Shown: positions 46,941 to 53,932 of the stretch, piece after piece
Layout of the letters: each line of letters opens with the position of its first letter
Position numbering within the stretch: position 1 is the first letter of the stretch
Assembly: GCA_015068905.1 (NCBI GenBank)
Contig: SVJQ01000004.1
Span: 1 to 64,000, forward strand
Length of the DNA: 64,000 nt
Reading direction: 5' to 3'
Source of the DNA: Oscillospiraceae bacterium
Lineage (GTDB): Bacteria > Bacillota > Clostridia > UBA1381 > UBA9506
Translations under genes and position numbers: made by a program
Notes under the pieces: model-generated
The model's database searches: none
What the model was told of the DNA's origin: nothing
The model's input: the letters and a program-made list of their open reading frames with translations, nothing else

Positions 46941-47858
46941 ATGAAAACTCTGTCTCAGAATCAGAAAAGAAGAGCAAAACTGAAAAAACGCAGACTCTGC
47001 GTTACGCTGACACTCTTGCTGATTGTCGCTGCTATCAGCATTTGCCTTTTCACGCCCTTTTTCAATGTTAAAACCGTAGAAGTCAAGGGCAATAGCGACA
47101 TCAGTGCTGAACAGATTATAAAGACAGCTGCGATTCCTGATGGAATTAATATTTTCAGAGTGAATACCGGAAAAGTCAAAAAAGCACTGCTGAACATTCC
47201 TGAAATTGACTCGATTCGCGTGCGCCGGCTTATCCCCTCTAAAATTCGTTTAGAAGTAACCGAAACAAAGCCTGTTATGTCTTTTTCCTATTTGTCAGGT
47301 TATGTCATTACCAACGAAGCCGGTCGGGTTATGGCGACCGTTGACACCATAGATGACACGAATTTACTGAATATTACAGGATTGGAAATAAAAAAAGCTG
47401 AAATTTGTAAAAAAGTATCTGTACAAGACACTGATAAGTTTGATATAATATTAAATACCATCAGCGCCCTCAACCGGGCAGGTATTCTGCAGGAGATTCG
47501 TTCCGGCCATTTTGATGATATGCAAAACGTGCATTTCTACCTGCACGACGGCACCAAGATTATTTTCGGCAAAATAACAGACCTTGACTATAAGCTGTCC
47601 GTCCTGACCAAGGTTTTGGTTCAGGTGAACAGAACCGAAGGTGCCTATATTGATTTAACCACGCCGGAACGTACCTATTACGGCGTAATAGAACCGGAGC
47701 CTGAAGAGCCTGAGGAAGGCGAAGAGGCAGAGCCCGGCACAGAGCAAGCCGAGGGCGAGCAGGCAGAATCAGATGATTCTGAAGCTCAAAGTGATGATTC
47801 TGCTGACAGCGCCGAAGATGCTCAGGATGATGGAAACGAAGAAAAAGGGGAAGCTTAG
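46941..47858 (+). CDS. ftsQ: FtsQ/DivIB cell division protein with acidic tail
   Basis: This 305-residue bitopic protein has a basic cytoplasmic start (KRRAKLKKRRL), a membrane helix (about 20-40), a POTRA domain (FNVKTVEVKGNSDISAEQIIKTA, about 42-115), a beta domain to about 245, then an extended tail of about 55 residues almost wholly made of Glu, Asp, Ala, Gly and Ser. FtsQ recruits FtsL and FtsB to the septum. The acidic extracellular tail is not part of the core family. DUF881 starts 2 bp after the stop. Confidence 0.9.
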   Translation: MKTLSQNQKRRAKLKKRRLCVTLTLLLIVAAISICLFTPFFNVKTVEVKGNSDISAEQIIKTAAIPDGINIFRVNTGKVKKALLNIPEIDSIRVRRLIPSKIRLEVTETKPVMSFSYLSGYVITNEAGRVMATVDTIDDTNLLNITGLEIKKAEICKKVSVQDTDKFDIILNTISALNRAGILQEIRSGHFDDMQNVHFYLHDGTKIIFGKITDLDYKLSVLTKVLVQVNRTEGAYIDLTTPERTYYGVIEPEPEEPEEGEEAEPGTEQAEGEQAESDDSEAQSDDSADSAEDAQDDGNEEKGEA

Positions 47859-47859
47859 T

Positions 47860-48618
47860 ATGCTGAAAGATCATAAAACGCAAATTGCCGTCGGCATTTT
47901 GGTTTTAATTCTGACTTTTTTATTAGCTCTTCAATTTAAAAGCGTAACCTTTAACGCCCAAACTAACCAATCAACAAATCTGCGTGTTGACAATCTGACA
48001 GCAGAGCTGACACGCGAGCGTGAGACTAATGCAGATTTGCAAAAGCAGATTGAGGCTTACAAAAATGATATTGCTCAGTACCGTAAAGACGCCGAGCAAA
48101 CCAGTGGTTATTCTACCTTTTTGTCAGAGCAGTTAAAGCGTGCCGAGCTTATGGCTGGCTTTGTTGATGTCAAAGGCCCCGGCATTACCGTTACCTTAAA
48201 TGATATGGATAGCCAAAAAGCACAAAATAGCGTTCTGACAACCGGTGAGGCTTTAATTCACGATGAAGATTTGCGCCGTGTCATTAATGAACTTTGCGCC
48301 GCCGGCGCAGAAGCGGTTTGTGTAAACGACAGCCGCATTATCGGCACCAGCGCCATCCGCTGTGTTGGCCCCACTATTTTGGTTAATGATAAAAAAATGG
48401 CTCCGCCCTATGTGATTAAGGCTATCGGTGATACTAACCAGTTAGCTGCTGCCATGAACTTAAAGGGTGGCGTGATTGATAATTTAAAGGTCTGGGGTTT
48501 TTCTGTTCACATTGCCAAATCCCCGGAACTGGTTATTCCAAAATATGACGGCGCCATTCATTTTTCCAATGCTACCGCTGTAGAAACGGAAGAAGAAAAG
48601 GGGGGAACTGACAGATGA
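47860..48618 (+). CDS. DUF881 (YlxW/YlxX-like) membrane protein
   Basis: This protein of about 252 residues has one N-terminal membrane helix (IAVGILVLILTFLLALQF), a coiled coil (about 45-80) and a DUF881 domain with VKGPGITVTLND and ICAAGAEAVCVNDSRIIGTSAIRC-like content (ELCAAGAEAVCVNDSRI). Members lie beside sbp and ftsZ in Clostridia and Actinobacteria and are thought to assist division or envelope growth; the function is unproven. The ORF track starts 87 bp earlier inside ftsQ, but ATG 47860 directly after the ftsQ stop begins with the normal family start MLKDHKTQ. Confidence 0.88.
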   Translation: MLKDHKTQIAVGILVLILTFLLALQFKSVTFNAQTNQSTNLRVDNLTAELTRERETNADLQKQIEAYKNDIAQYRKDAEQTSGYSTFLSEQLKRAELMAGFVDVKGPGITVTLNDMDSQKAQNSVLTTGEALIHDEDLRRVINELCAAGAEAVCVNDSRIIGTSAIRCVGPTILVNDKKMAPPYVIKAIGDTNQLAAAMNLKGGVIDNLKVWGFSVHIAKSPELVIPKYDGAIHFSNATAVETEEEKGGTDR

Positions 48619-48977
48619 TAATCATTATCATTTGCGCCTTAATCGGTATTATCGCCGGTGTGCTGTTTCCCTATCACATCCCCTATGACTACTCCCGCTA
48701 TGCCGCTATGATTATTCTGGCACTGCTGGACTCAGTGTTCGGTGCAGCCTCTGCCGCAACGAGAAAAAGCTTTGACCTGCGAACTTTTATTACGGGCTTT
48801 ATCAGCAACAGTCTTTTGGCAGCTTTATTGACTTTTATGGGTGACAAATTAGGCATTGATTTATATTTAGTAGCACTTTTGGTCTTTGGTTCCCGTCTTT
48901 TTACCAATCTTTCGACCATGAGAAGGCACTTTTTAGCACAAATTAGCATAAAATTTAAAAAAAAGTCCTGTAATTGA
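48615..48977 (+). CDS. sbp: Small basic family protein (Sbp, DUF1290)
   Basis: This 120-residue membrane protein has three hydrophobic stretches. IIIIICALIGIIAGVLFPYHIPYDYSRYAAMIILALLDSVFG is broken into the two first segments typical of DUF1290, and the end is basic (IKFKKKSCN). It overlaps DUF881 by 4 bp. The pair is often found before ftsZ. Function unknown; linked to division by context. Confidence 0.9.
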   Translation: MIIIIICALIGIIAGVLFPYHIPYDYSRYAAMIILALLDSVFGAASAATRKSFDLRTFITGFISNSLLAALLTFMGDKLGIDLYLVALLVFGSRLFTNLSTMRRHFLAQISIKFKKKSCN

Positions 48978-48987
48978 AAATTTATAC

Positions 48988-49017
48988 TTGTGTAATCATA
49001 CTGTAATATGTTATAAT
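48988..49017 (+). promoter_or_regulatory. Probable separate promoter of ftsZ
   Basis: TTGTGT and TATAAT are separated by 18 bp. Together with the 163-bp gap after sbp, this suggests that ftsZ can be transcribed on its own. A further TATAAT-like box lies at about 49029. Confidence 0.6.
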
Positions 49018-49140
49018 AGAAAAAGTAGTATAATAATAATGGGTTTATGTATAAAAAGCTTTGATGATAAACGTGTAAACTCATGCTGATTTACATAAAA
49101 CGGTCGGCAATATACCGAACCAAAGAGGAGGAAACAAAAA

Positions 49141-50247
49141 GTGATTGAATTTGATAACGACGCACTGAAAAACAACCGTGTAGAAACCATTAAGGTAATC
49201 GGTGTTGGCGGCGGTGGTAATAACGCCGTTAACAGAATGATTGATTACGGCGTTAAAAATGTAGATTTCATCGCAGTTAACACAGACAAACGTGCTCTGT
49301 ATATGTCTCAGGCACCGGTTAAAATCCAGATTGGCGAAAAGCTGACTAAGGGTCTTGGCGCAGGTGCTGATCCCGAAGTTGGTCAGAAAGCCGCTGAAGA
49401 AAGCCGTGAAGAAGTTGCTCAGGCAATCGCTGGCAGTGACATGGTTTTCGTTACAGCCGGTATGGGCGGCGGTACAGGTACCGGTGCTGCTCCCATGGTT
49501 GCATCCATCGCAAGAGAAATGGGCATCTTAACTGTTGGTATCGTAACCAAACCTTTTGCTTTTGAAGGCCGCCAGAGAATGGCTCGCGCTGAAGAAGGTA
49601 TTGCAGAACTGAAAAATTCAGTTGATGCACTGGTTACCATCCCCAACGACAGACTTCTGCAGGTTTCTAACGCACACACCACTTTGGTTGACGCGTTCAA
49701 AATGGCTGACGATGTTCTCCGTCAGGGTGTTCAGGGTATTTCAGACCTGATTTCCGGTCCCGGTTACATCAACTTAGACTTTGCTGACGTTGTTAAAATC
49801 ATGAAGAACACCGGTATCGCTCACATGGGTGTTGGTCGTGCTTCCGGTGAAAAACGTGCTGAAGAGGCAGTTAAGGCTGCTATCCAGAGCCCGCTGCTTG
49901 AAACCTCTATTGACGGCGCACGCGGCGTGCTGATTAACATCACCGGTGGTTCTGATCTGGGTCTGTTCGAAATCAACAGCGCTGCTGAACTGGTTACTGA
50001 GGCTTCCGATCCCAATGCAAACATCATCTTCGGTGCTGCACTGGACGAATCTCTGCATGATGAAATCATCATCACTGTTATCGCAACCGGTTTTGAAGGC
50101 ATCCCCGCTAAGGATAAGAGCACAGGTTTCTTTACCGCTCCGGTATTCTCCGGTGGCGTGGCAGCCGGCGCTCCGGCAGCTGCTTCTGATGAGGATGGCT
50201 CTGATAAAGGCGTTGACATTCCCCACTGGATGAAAGAAAGCTTCTAA
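49141..50247 (+). CDS. ftsZ: Cell division protein FtsZ
   Basis: This 368-residue tubulin homologue forms the Z-ring. It has [18 protein letters not shown], the tubulin signature [15 protein letters not shown], and NDRLL in the GTPase core. The disordered linker after residue about 320 is short, and the C-terminal peptide is [10 protein letters not shown], a variant of the usual DIPxFLR-type motif that binds FtsA/SepF/ZapA-type partners. Start is GTG with AGAGGAGG upstream. No ftsA is in the cluster. Confidence 0.97.
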   Translation: MIEFDNDALKNNRVETIKVIGVGGGGNNAVNRMIDYGVKNVDFIAVNTDKRALYMSQAPVKIQIGEKLTKGLGAGADPEVGQKAAEESREEVAQAIAGSDMVFVTAGMGGGTGTGAAPMVASIAREMGILTVGIVTKPFAFEGRQRMARAEEGIAELKNSVDALVTIPNDRLLQVSNAHTTLVDAFKMADDVLRQGVQGISDLISGPGYINLDFADVVKIMKNTGIAHMGVGRASGEKRAEEAVKAAIQSPLLETSIDGARGVLINITGGSDLGLFEINSAAELVTEASDPNANIIFGAALDESLHDEIIITVIATGFEGIPAKDKSTGFFTAPVFSGGVAAGAPAAASDEDGSDKGVDIPHWMKESF

Positions 50248-50256
50248 GAAATACAT

Positions 50257-50288
50257 AAGGGACTGTGAAAAATCACAGTCCCTTTTTT
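50257..50288 (+). terminator. Intrinsic terminator after ftsZ
   Basis: AAGGGACTGTGA / TCACAGTCCCTT stem with a 4-nt loop is followed by T6. Confidence 0.92.
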
Positions 50289-50305
50289 GTGCCAAAAATT
50301 GCAAC

Positions 50306-50334
50306 AAAAAAGCGGTTCCGTTGGAACCGCTTTT
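50306..50334 (-). terminator. Intrinsic terminator of the abrB-like gene
   Basis: AAAAGCGGTTCC / GGAACCGCTTTT on the minus strand is followed by T6; it lies 10 bp after the stop. Confidence 0.9.
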
Positions 50335-50344
50335 ACAAACTCAC

Positions 50345-50584
50345 TCAGTCTTTTAACTCGCCCATGCATTTAGGACAGATATTTCTGCCTTTAAATGTTA
50401 AGACATCTGTTGAATTGCCACAGAAAATACAAGAAGGCTCGTATTTTTTCAAAATAATCGTATTGCCATCAACATAGATTTCCAAAGCATCCTTTTCAGC
50501 TATGTCTAAAGTTCTTCTTAATTCAATCGGTAAAACAATTCTACCTAATTCATCGACTTTTCTAACAATACCCGTTGATTTCAT
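50345..50584 (-). CDS. AbrB/SpoVT-family regulator with C-terminal zinc ribbon
   Basis: This 79-residue protein has the swapped-hairpin AbrB DNA-binding domain (STGIVRKVDELGRIVLPIELRRTL, residues 3-26, then LEIYVDGNTIILKKY) and a short zinc-ribbon tail with two CxxC pairs (CIFCG and CPKC). The tail replaces the oligomerisation half of Bacillus AbrB and is common in Clostridia. AbrB proteins repress post-exponential and sporulation genes. It has its own promoter and terminator and is monocistronic. Confidence 0.93.
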   Translation of the reverse strand: MKSTGIVRKVDELGRIVLPIELRRTLDIAEKDALEIYVDGNTIILKKYEPSCIFCGNSTDVLTFKGRNICPKCMGELKD

Positions 50585-50651
50585 ATTTTGTCCTCCTCTT
50601 GCCGCAATAAAATGTTACATTGATTTCTAAAACTCAACAGCTACAACACTT

Positions 50652-50680
50652 ATGATAACATATATTTAGCAAAACGTCAA
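50652..50680 (-). promoter_or_regulatory. Promoter of the abrB-like gene
   Basis: On the minus strand TTGACG and TATCAT are separated by 17 bp, about 68 bp before the start codon. The remaining 100 bp to the next terminator are AT-rich without other features. Confidence 0.7.
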
Positions 50681-50779
50681 GTCGAAAGCCGTTACTTTAT
50701 TGAATTTTTATGATTGAAAAAAATGTATTTTACTGAATTTGATAAAATTTTGTCGTCTTTTGTCAAATTTACAAACAAT

Positions 50780-50810
50780 AAAAGCGGCTGGCCAAAAGAC
50801 CTGCCGCTTT
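50780..50810 (-). terminator. Intrinsic terminator of the M24-family gene
   Basis: The minus-strand stem AAAGCGGC / GCCGCTTT, with inner GGTC / GGCC pairs and a TTTT loop, is followed by TTTATTG. Confidence 0.8.
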
Positions 50811-50833
50811 ATACATTTCAATCAAGCTTTCCC

Positions 50834-52021
50834 TTAGCAGTCAATTTCAAATAACTTTCTGGGATAGTTAGTCAGGTTTTCACAGCCATCTTTTGTTACA
50901 ACAACAACGTCTTCGATTCTGAGGCCAATTTCTTTTTCCTTAGAGCCTAAGAAGATGTCAGCACAGAAAGCCATGTTTTCTTCCAGTAAGAAGTCTGCAC
51001 TGGTTTCAATCCAGGGTGCTTCACCCTCCATAGTGCCGTTACCGTGGAAAGGACCATACAGCAGCCAATCGCCGTAGCCCCACTCGGTTACGTTCTTAAC
51101 GTGCTGTTTTGCAACTTCACAAGCAGGCACACCGGCTTTTAACATGCCGATTGCAGCTTCCTGAGCCTTGTAGCCAACTTCAATCAGCTCGCGCTGCTCA
51201 TCAGTTGCCTTACCAAACACAACAGGACGACCGATGCTGGAAGCATAACCGTCAACACGGGCACCAATCTGCAGGAAGGTCATATCACCTTTTTCAATTT
51301 TCTTGTTACGGGGACGGCTGATAGCCTGATTTGAGCCCTTACCGGTGAGCACCCAAAGAGGATAAGATTCTCTTTCGGCACCCAGCTCGTGCATTTTGCC
51401 AAGAGCAAGACCAACAACCTGCTGTTCTGTCATACCCACGCGGATGTTTTCTAACACATAGTCAAAAGTTTTTGCTGTAATTTCAGCAGCCGCACGCATA
51501 CAAGCCAGTTCATTCGGGGTCTTGTTCATACGGATTTTATTAACAACATCATCAGCTTTTTCAATCTTCACATCGCCGTAAACCTTTAAGGACTCAGCCA
51601 AAGCTTCATACACGCCAATGGTCATCAGCGGCAGACCGGCAACACCAAAGCGACGAACCGGCTTGTCGCCCAAAAGACGCTCAATAACGGTGTTAAAAGT
51701 GTCCAGCTTATGACCGGGATATTCCGGTTCAGAAGATTCTCTGAACGCCTTTAAACGGCAGATTTCAGAAATCATAGAACGGTCAGATGCGTATGTATAG
51801 CTTTCAGGACCAATTAATAGTAAGGGATCACCCTCAGCCGGAATCAGAACACCTGCGGTTTCAAATGAGGGCCAGTAGTTTGAAAAATAGCGAACATACT
51901 GGGGCTCAGCTTCGTTTCCGTAGCTCAGAATCAGGTCATAGCCTTCTTCCTTCATAATTTTCTGAACCTTTACAACTCTTTCTTTAAACTCTTCTTTGGG
52001 GATAGACGGAATGTTTAACAT
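50834..52021 (-). CDS. M24-family (aminopeptidase P/creatinase-like) protein with altered metal site
   Basis: This protein of about 395 residues has a creatinase N-terminal domain (about 10-155) followed by a pita-bread M24 domain. The region that in aminopeptidase P reads DxG...SDxTR is here LQIGARVDGYASSIGR, so both Asp metal ligands are replaced (Gln and Ser). The His in PFHGNG and the last Glu in GLRIEDVV are kept; the penultimate Glu position reads Asp. This resembles creatinase, which works without metal. The substrate is unknown. GAGGAG before ATG 52021 fixes the start eight codons inside the track ORF. It is downstream of the ASRT-like gene in a two-gene operon. Confidence 0.85.
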   Translation of the reverse strand: MLNIPSIPKEEFKERVVKVQKIMKEEGYDLILSYGNEAEPQYVRYFSNYWPSFETAGVLIPAEGDPLLLIGPESYTYASDRSMISEICRLKAFRESSEPEYPGHKLDTFNTVIERLLGDKPVRRFGVAGLPLMTIGVYEALAESLKVYGDVKIEKADDVVNKIRMNKTPNELACMRAAAEITAKTFDYVLENIRVGMTEQQVVGLALGKMHELGAERESYPLWVLTGKGSNQAISRPRNKKIEKGDMTFLQIGARVDGYASSIGRPVVFGKATDEQRELIEVGYKAQEAAIGMLKAGVPACEVAKQHVKNVTEWGYGDWLLYGPFHGNGTMEGEAPWIETSADFLLEENMAFCADIFLGSKEKEIGLRIEDVVVVTKDGCENLTNYPRKLFEIDC

Positions 52022-52051
52022 TATAGCTTCTCCTCTCGTTATCAAAATCTG

Positions 52052-52423
52052 TTATTCACTTTGCGCCATCAGCGCCATATATGCCATGTTAGACTGCTGC
52101 ACGTCTAAACGACCGTACTGCACAACAACGCCCACATCACTTTTAATTTCCATAGAATACTGAACGCCAACGCCAATTTTAAGGCCGCCCAAAGCTTCGC
52201 TGTCATCGGTTTTAAAGCAGCGAATGCGTTTTGCCGGAACCAGATAGGGGATGTTTTCTACCGGGTCTCTGTCCTCAAAATACACGCTGATTAAAACGTG
52301 TGCATCCTGATCGTTTGTGTTTAAAATCATAACACTTTCATGTCCCACATAGTCTGCATTGGGGTCGGGCTGGGGCGAAGGACGGTAACCGTCAACAATG
52401 TACCATTGCTTTTTTCCGTTCAC
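52052..52423 (-). CDS. Anabaena sensory rhodopsin transducer (ASRT)-family protein
   Basis: This 123-residue soluble protein matches the ASRT family along its whole length: W-I-x-D-G-Y-x-P at the start, GHESVMILNTNDQDAHVLISVYFEDRDPV split as HESVMILN and DAHVLISVYF, the VPAKR turn, and VVVQYGRLDVQQ near the end. In Anabaena the protein binds a sensory rhodopsin, but most family members occur without rhodopsin and have been suggested to bind small ligands or sugars. No rhodopsin gene is in the window. It lies 30 bp before the M24 gene and is probably cotranscribed with it. Confidence 0.87.
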   Translation of the reverse strand: MNGKKQWYIVDGYRPSPQPDPNADYVGHESVMILNTNDQDAHVLISVYFEDRDPVENIPYLVPAKRIRCFKTDDSEALGGLKIGVGVQYSMEIKSDVGVVVQYGRLDVQQSNMAYMALMAQSE

Positions 52424-52459
52424 TTGCCTGACACCTGCCTTTCATCAATAATTAAATAT

Positions 52460-52488
52460 AGTATATCTCATTTTGCCACCTTTGTCTA
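52460..52488 (-). promoter_or_regulatory. Promoter of the ASRT-M24 operon
   Basis: On the minus strand TAGACA and TATACT are separated by 17 bp, about 36 bp before the ASRT start codon. Confidence 0.6.
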
Positions 52489-52543
52489 TAGACTTTTGCG
52501 TACAAATATGTATTTTAGCGTATATTTTTAAATTTCCTCTCGG

Positions 52544-52572
52544 TTGACTTTTAGCAGAATCCGTTGTATAAT
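52544..52572 (+). promoter_or_regulatory. Promoter of the YgjV-like gene
   Basis: TTGACT and TATAAT are separated by 17 bp. The box overlaps the beginning of the track ORF, which shows that the ORF's first codons are not translated. Confidence 0.8.
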
Positions 52573-52608
52573 AGTGAGGTTGAAATAAAAGAAAGGGCTG
52601 TCTTATAT

Positions 52609-53166
52609 ATGTGGACTTTTATGTCAATTTTAGTAAGAGTGTTAGGCATTTTAGGGCTGATTACCGGGGTTATTCCCTTTCAGTTCAAGCGCCATAAGCA
52701 TATTGTTTTGTGCAAAGGTCTCTCCACGGTTTTCTTTGCATCACAGTATTTTGTTCAGGGGGCCTATTTCGGTGTGGCGGATGCTTTCACCGGTGGCTGG
52801 ATGGATTTGATTTCCTCCACCCGAAATTATCTGTACTATAAATTTGTTGAAAAAAAGTGGTCTACCCTGCCGATTATCCTCTTTTTCTGCCTGATGTATG
52901 TGATCATTGCTGTTTTTTCCGGTGGCGGTTGGCTCAGCCTGCTTCCGCTGGTAGCCAAGCTGATTTCCACCATTTCATACGGGATGAAAAATGAGCGTTT
53001 GCTCCGCCTCATCACCTTCCCCTCCTGCATTTTGTGGGTTATCTTTAACTGCATTGTCGGCACCTATGAGGCGGCAATCGGCGATGCCTTATCCTTCATC
53101 TCCATCATGATTGCCATTTATAAATTTGATATCAGAAAGCCGAAGGAAGCTGTAACTACTGAATAA
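52609..53166 (+). CDS. YgjV-family inner membrane protein
   Basis: This integral membrane protein of about 185 residues has six hydrophobic segments. VRVLGILGLITGVIPFQFKRHKHIVLCK split over the first helix, LISSTRNYLYYKF in the middle and CIVGTYEAAIGDALSFISIMIAI near the end fit the YgjV group of unknown function. The promoter TATAAT at 52567 excludes the track start; GAAAGGG before ATG 52609 fits. It is monocistronic and convergent with the small minus-strand ORF. Confidence 0.8.
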   Translation: MWTFMSILVRVLGILGLITGVIPFQFKRHKHIVLCKGLSTVFFASQYFVQGAYFGVADAFTGGWMDLISSTRNYLYYKFVEKKWSTLPIILFFCLMYVIIAVFSGGGWLSLLPLVAKLISTISYGMKNERLLRLITFPSCILWVIFNCIVGTYEAAIGDALSFISIMIAIYKFDIRKPKEAVTTE

Positions 53167-53212
53167 AAAAACGGGCTATCTCAAAATAATGATTGAGATA
53201 GCCCGTTTTTTA
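53165..53212 (+). terminator. Bidirectional terminator between the YgjV-like gene and the small ORF
   Basis: AAAACGGGCTATCTCA / TGAGATAGCCCGTTTT is a 16-bp perfect stem with a 10-nt loop and T runs on both sides. Confidence 0.92.
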
Positions 53213-53218
53213 ATGTCT

Positions 53219-53362
53219 TTACTTGTCCTGCTGCATTTGCTGCTTTTGGAGCAAATACTCATAAAAATCCCACACCAGCGCCTGACTTGTTTCGCTTAGA
53301 TCACTAATGTCTAAATACTTTTGTTCACCGCTTAAGATTGCCTGATACGTTTTTTCATCCAT
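53219..53362 (-). CDS. Small ORF of 47 residues downstream of the candidate RNA
   Basis: This ORF is too short for the ORF track. The minus-strand ATG at 53362 follows AAGGAGAG with normal spacing, and the TAA abuts a strong terminator. The product begins MDEKTYQAILSGEQKY and ends with a Gln-rich tail; it is acidic, without membrane segment or signal peptide, and likely helical. I do not recognise a family. The good ribosome site and the flanking terminators argue that it is real. It lies 20 bp after the terminator of the candidate structured RNA, so expression might depend on read-through. Confidence 0.6.
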   Translation of the reverse strand: MDEKTYQAILSGEQKYLDISDLSETSQALVWDFYEYLLQKQQMQQDK

Positions 53363-53381
53363 GTTTATCTCTCCTTAAAAT

Positions 53382-53411
53382 AAAAAAGTGCACCAACCGA
53401 AGTCGGTGCAC
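53382..53411 (-). terminator. Intrinsic terminator with UUCG tetraloop, after the candidate RNA
   Basis: On the minus strand GTGCACCGAC-TTCG-GTTGGTGCAC forms a 10-bp stem (one G-U) capped by a C(UUCG)G tetraloop and followed by TTTTTTATTTT. It is one-sided, so it ends a minus-strand transcript arriving from the RNA element. Confidence 0.88.
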
Positions 53412-53431
53412 GAAAAACACAAACTCCGATT

Positions 53432-53598
53432 GTTGCAACACAAATTGAATTAGGACGGGTATACCGTTACCATAAACCAATCTTCGGAATTTGCATTTTT
53501 ACCAAATTCAAGATTAGTTTATGATACGACTAATAAAGGTATATTATCCCTTACAGACAAAAAATACCCGTTCCTAACTATTCAATTTGTGTTGCAAC
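53432..53598 (-). ncRNA. Candidate rod-shaped structured RNA (6S-like architecture or unknown class)
   Basis: The 167 nt open and close with complementary arms: GTTGCAACACAAATTGAAT pairs perfectly (19 bp), then TAGGA and CGGGTAT continue the helix with two small bulges on the 5' side, about 31 bp in total. Inside is an asymmetric open region (about 40 nt on the 5' side with a mini-hairpin AAGG/CCTT, about 8 nt on the 3' side), then a terminal hairpin CATAAACTAATCTTGAATTTG pairing with its 3' copy (about 21 bp, 9-nt loop). A sigma-A promoter ends six bases before it and a terminator follows. No ORF or known aptamer is seen. The closing stem, bubble and terminal hairpin recall 6S RNA; a leader for the 47-residue ORF is the alternative. 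Confidence 0.6.
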
Positions 53599-53601
53599 TT
53601 T

Positions 53602-53630
53602 ATTGTATCACAAGAATCGACAAATTGCAA
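53602..53630 (-). promoter_or_regulatory. Sigma-A promoter of the candidate structured RNA
   Basis: On the minus strand TTGCAA and TACAAT are separated by 17 bp. The expected start falls on the first bases of the closing stem, as if the transcript were made to begin with the helix. Confidence 0.78.
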
Positions 53631-53683
53631 GATGTTTCACAGCAGGTTTCAAAACGTGTCAAAATACCAATAAATATATTTAT

Positions 53684-53840
53684 AACCCCTGTAAATAACT
53701 ATGTAAAGGGGTCCAGGGGCAAAGCCCCTGTGTCGTTTTAAGGGGGTATGGGGGAGAATCGAAACTCCCCCATGTTTTTGCTACTTCGCGTGCCCCAGAG
53801 GGTATTGTCGCACAAAAGTAGGCCCGCCCGGCAGGGCATT
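53684..53840. repeat. G/C-run-rich hairpin cluster, likely dispersed intergenic repeat
   Basis: The local composition differs sharply from the surroundings. Four short inverted repeats follow each other: ACCCCT/AGGGGT, CAGGGGC-AAA-GCCCCTG, ATGGGGGAG/CTCCCCCAT and GCCC/GGGC. A 77-residue minus-strand ORF crosses it but has low-complexity, Pro-rich content and no ribosome site. It looks like the GC-rich intergenic repeats common in clostridial genomes, but no second copy lies in this window, so the repeat status is inferred. Confidence 0.45.
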
Positions 53841-53903
53841 TAAAACTGAAAGAAACAACAATTTTCCAAACAAGCGAGGCTGAATATGTTCTATTTATAC
53901 AGC

Positions 53904-53932
53904 AAAAAAGCACCCATCAGGGTGCTTTTTTA
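53904..53932 (-). terminator. Intrinsic terminator of the SLH-serpin gene
   Basis: AAAAAAGCACCC-ATCA-GGGTGCTTTTTT is symmetrical and lies directly after the stop codon. Confidence 0.9.

Noticed and set aside
49774-50307. 177-residue minus-strand ORF overlapping ftsZ
   Set aside because: Shadow of ftsZ; the FtsZ product is complete and canonical.
50834-52021. Plain Xaa-Pro aminopeptidase annotation
   Set aside because: Two Asp metal ligands are replaced, so peptidase activity should not be assumed; the entry is called M24/creatinase-like instead.
53432-53598. T-box, SAM or other known riboswitch for the 53.5 kb element
   Set aside because: No T-box AGGGTGGNACCGCG, no SAM or lysine core motifs; the closing helix begins at the transcript start and is followed by its own terminator.
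53680-53913. 77-residue minus-strand ORF over the GC-rich hairpins
   Set aside because: No ribosome site; the composition follows from the G/C-run repeat; treated as noncoding.
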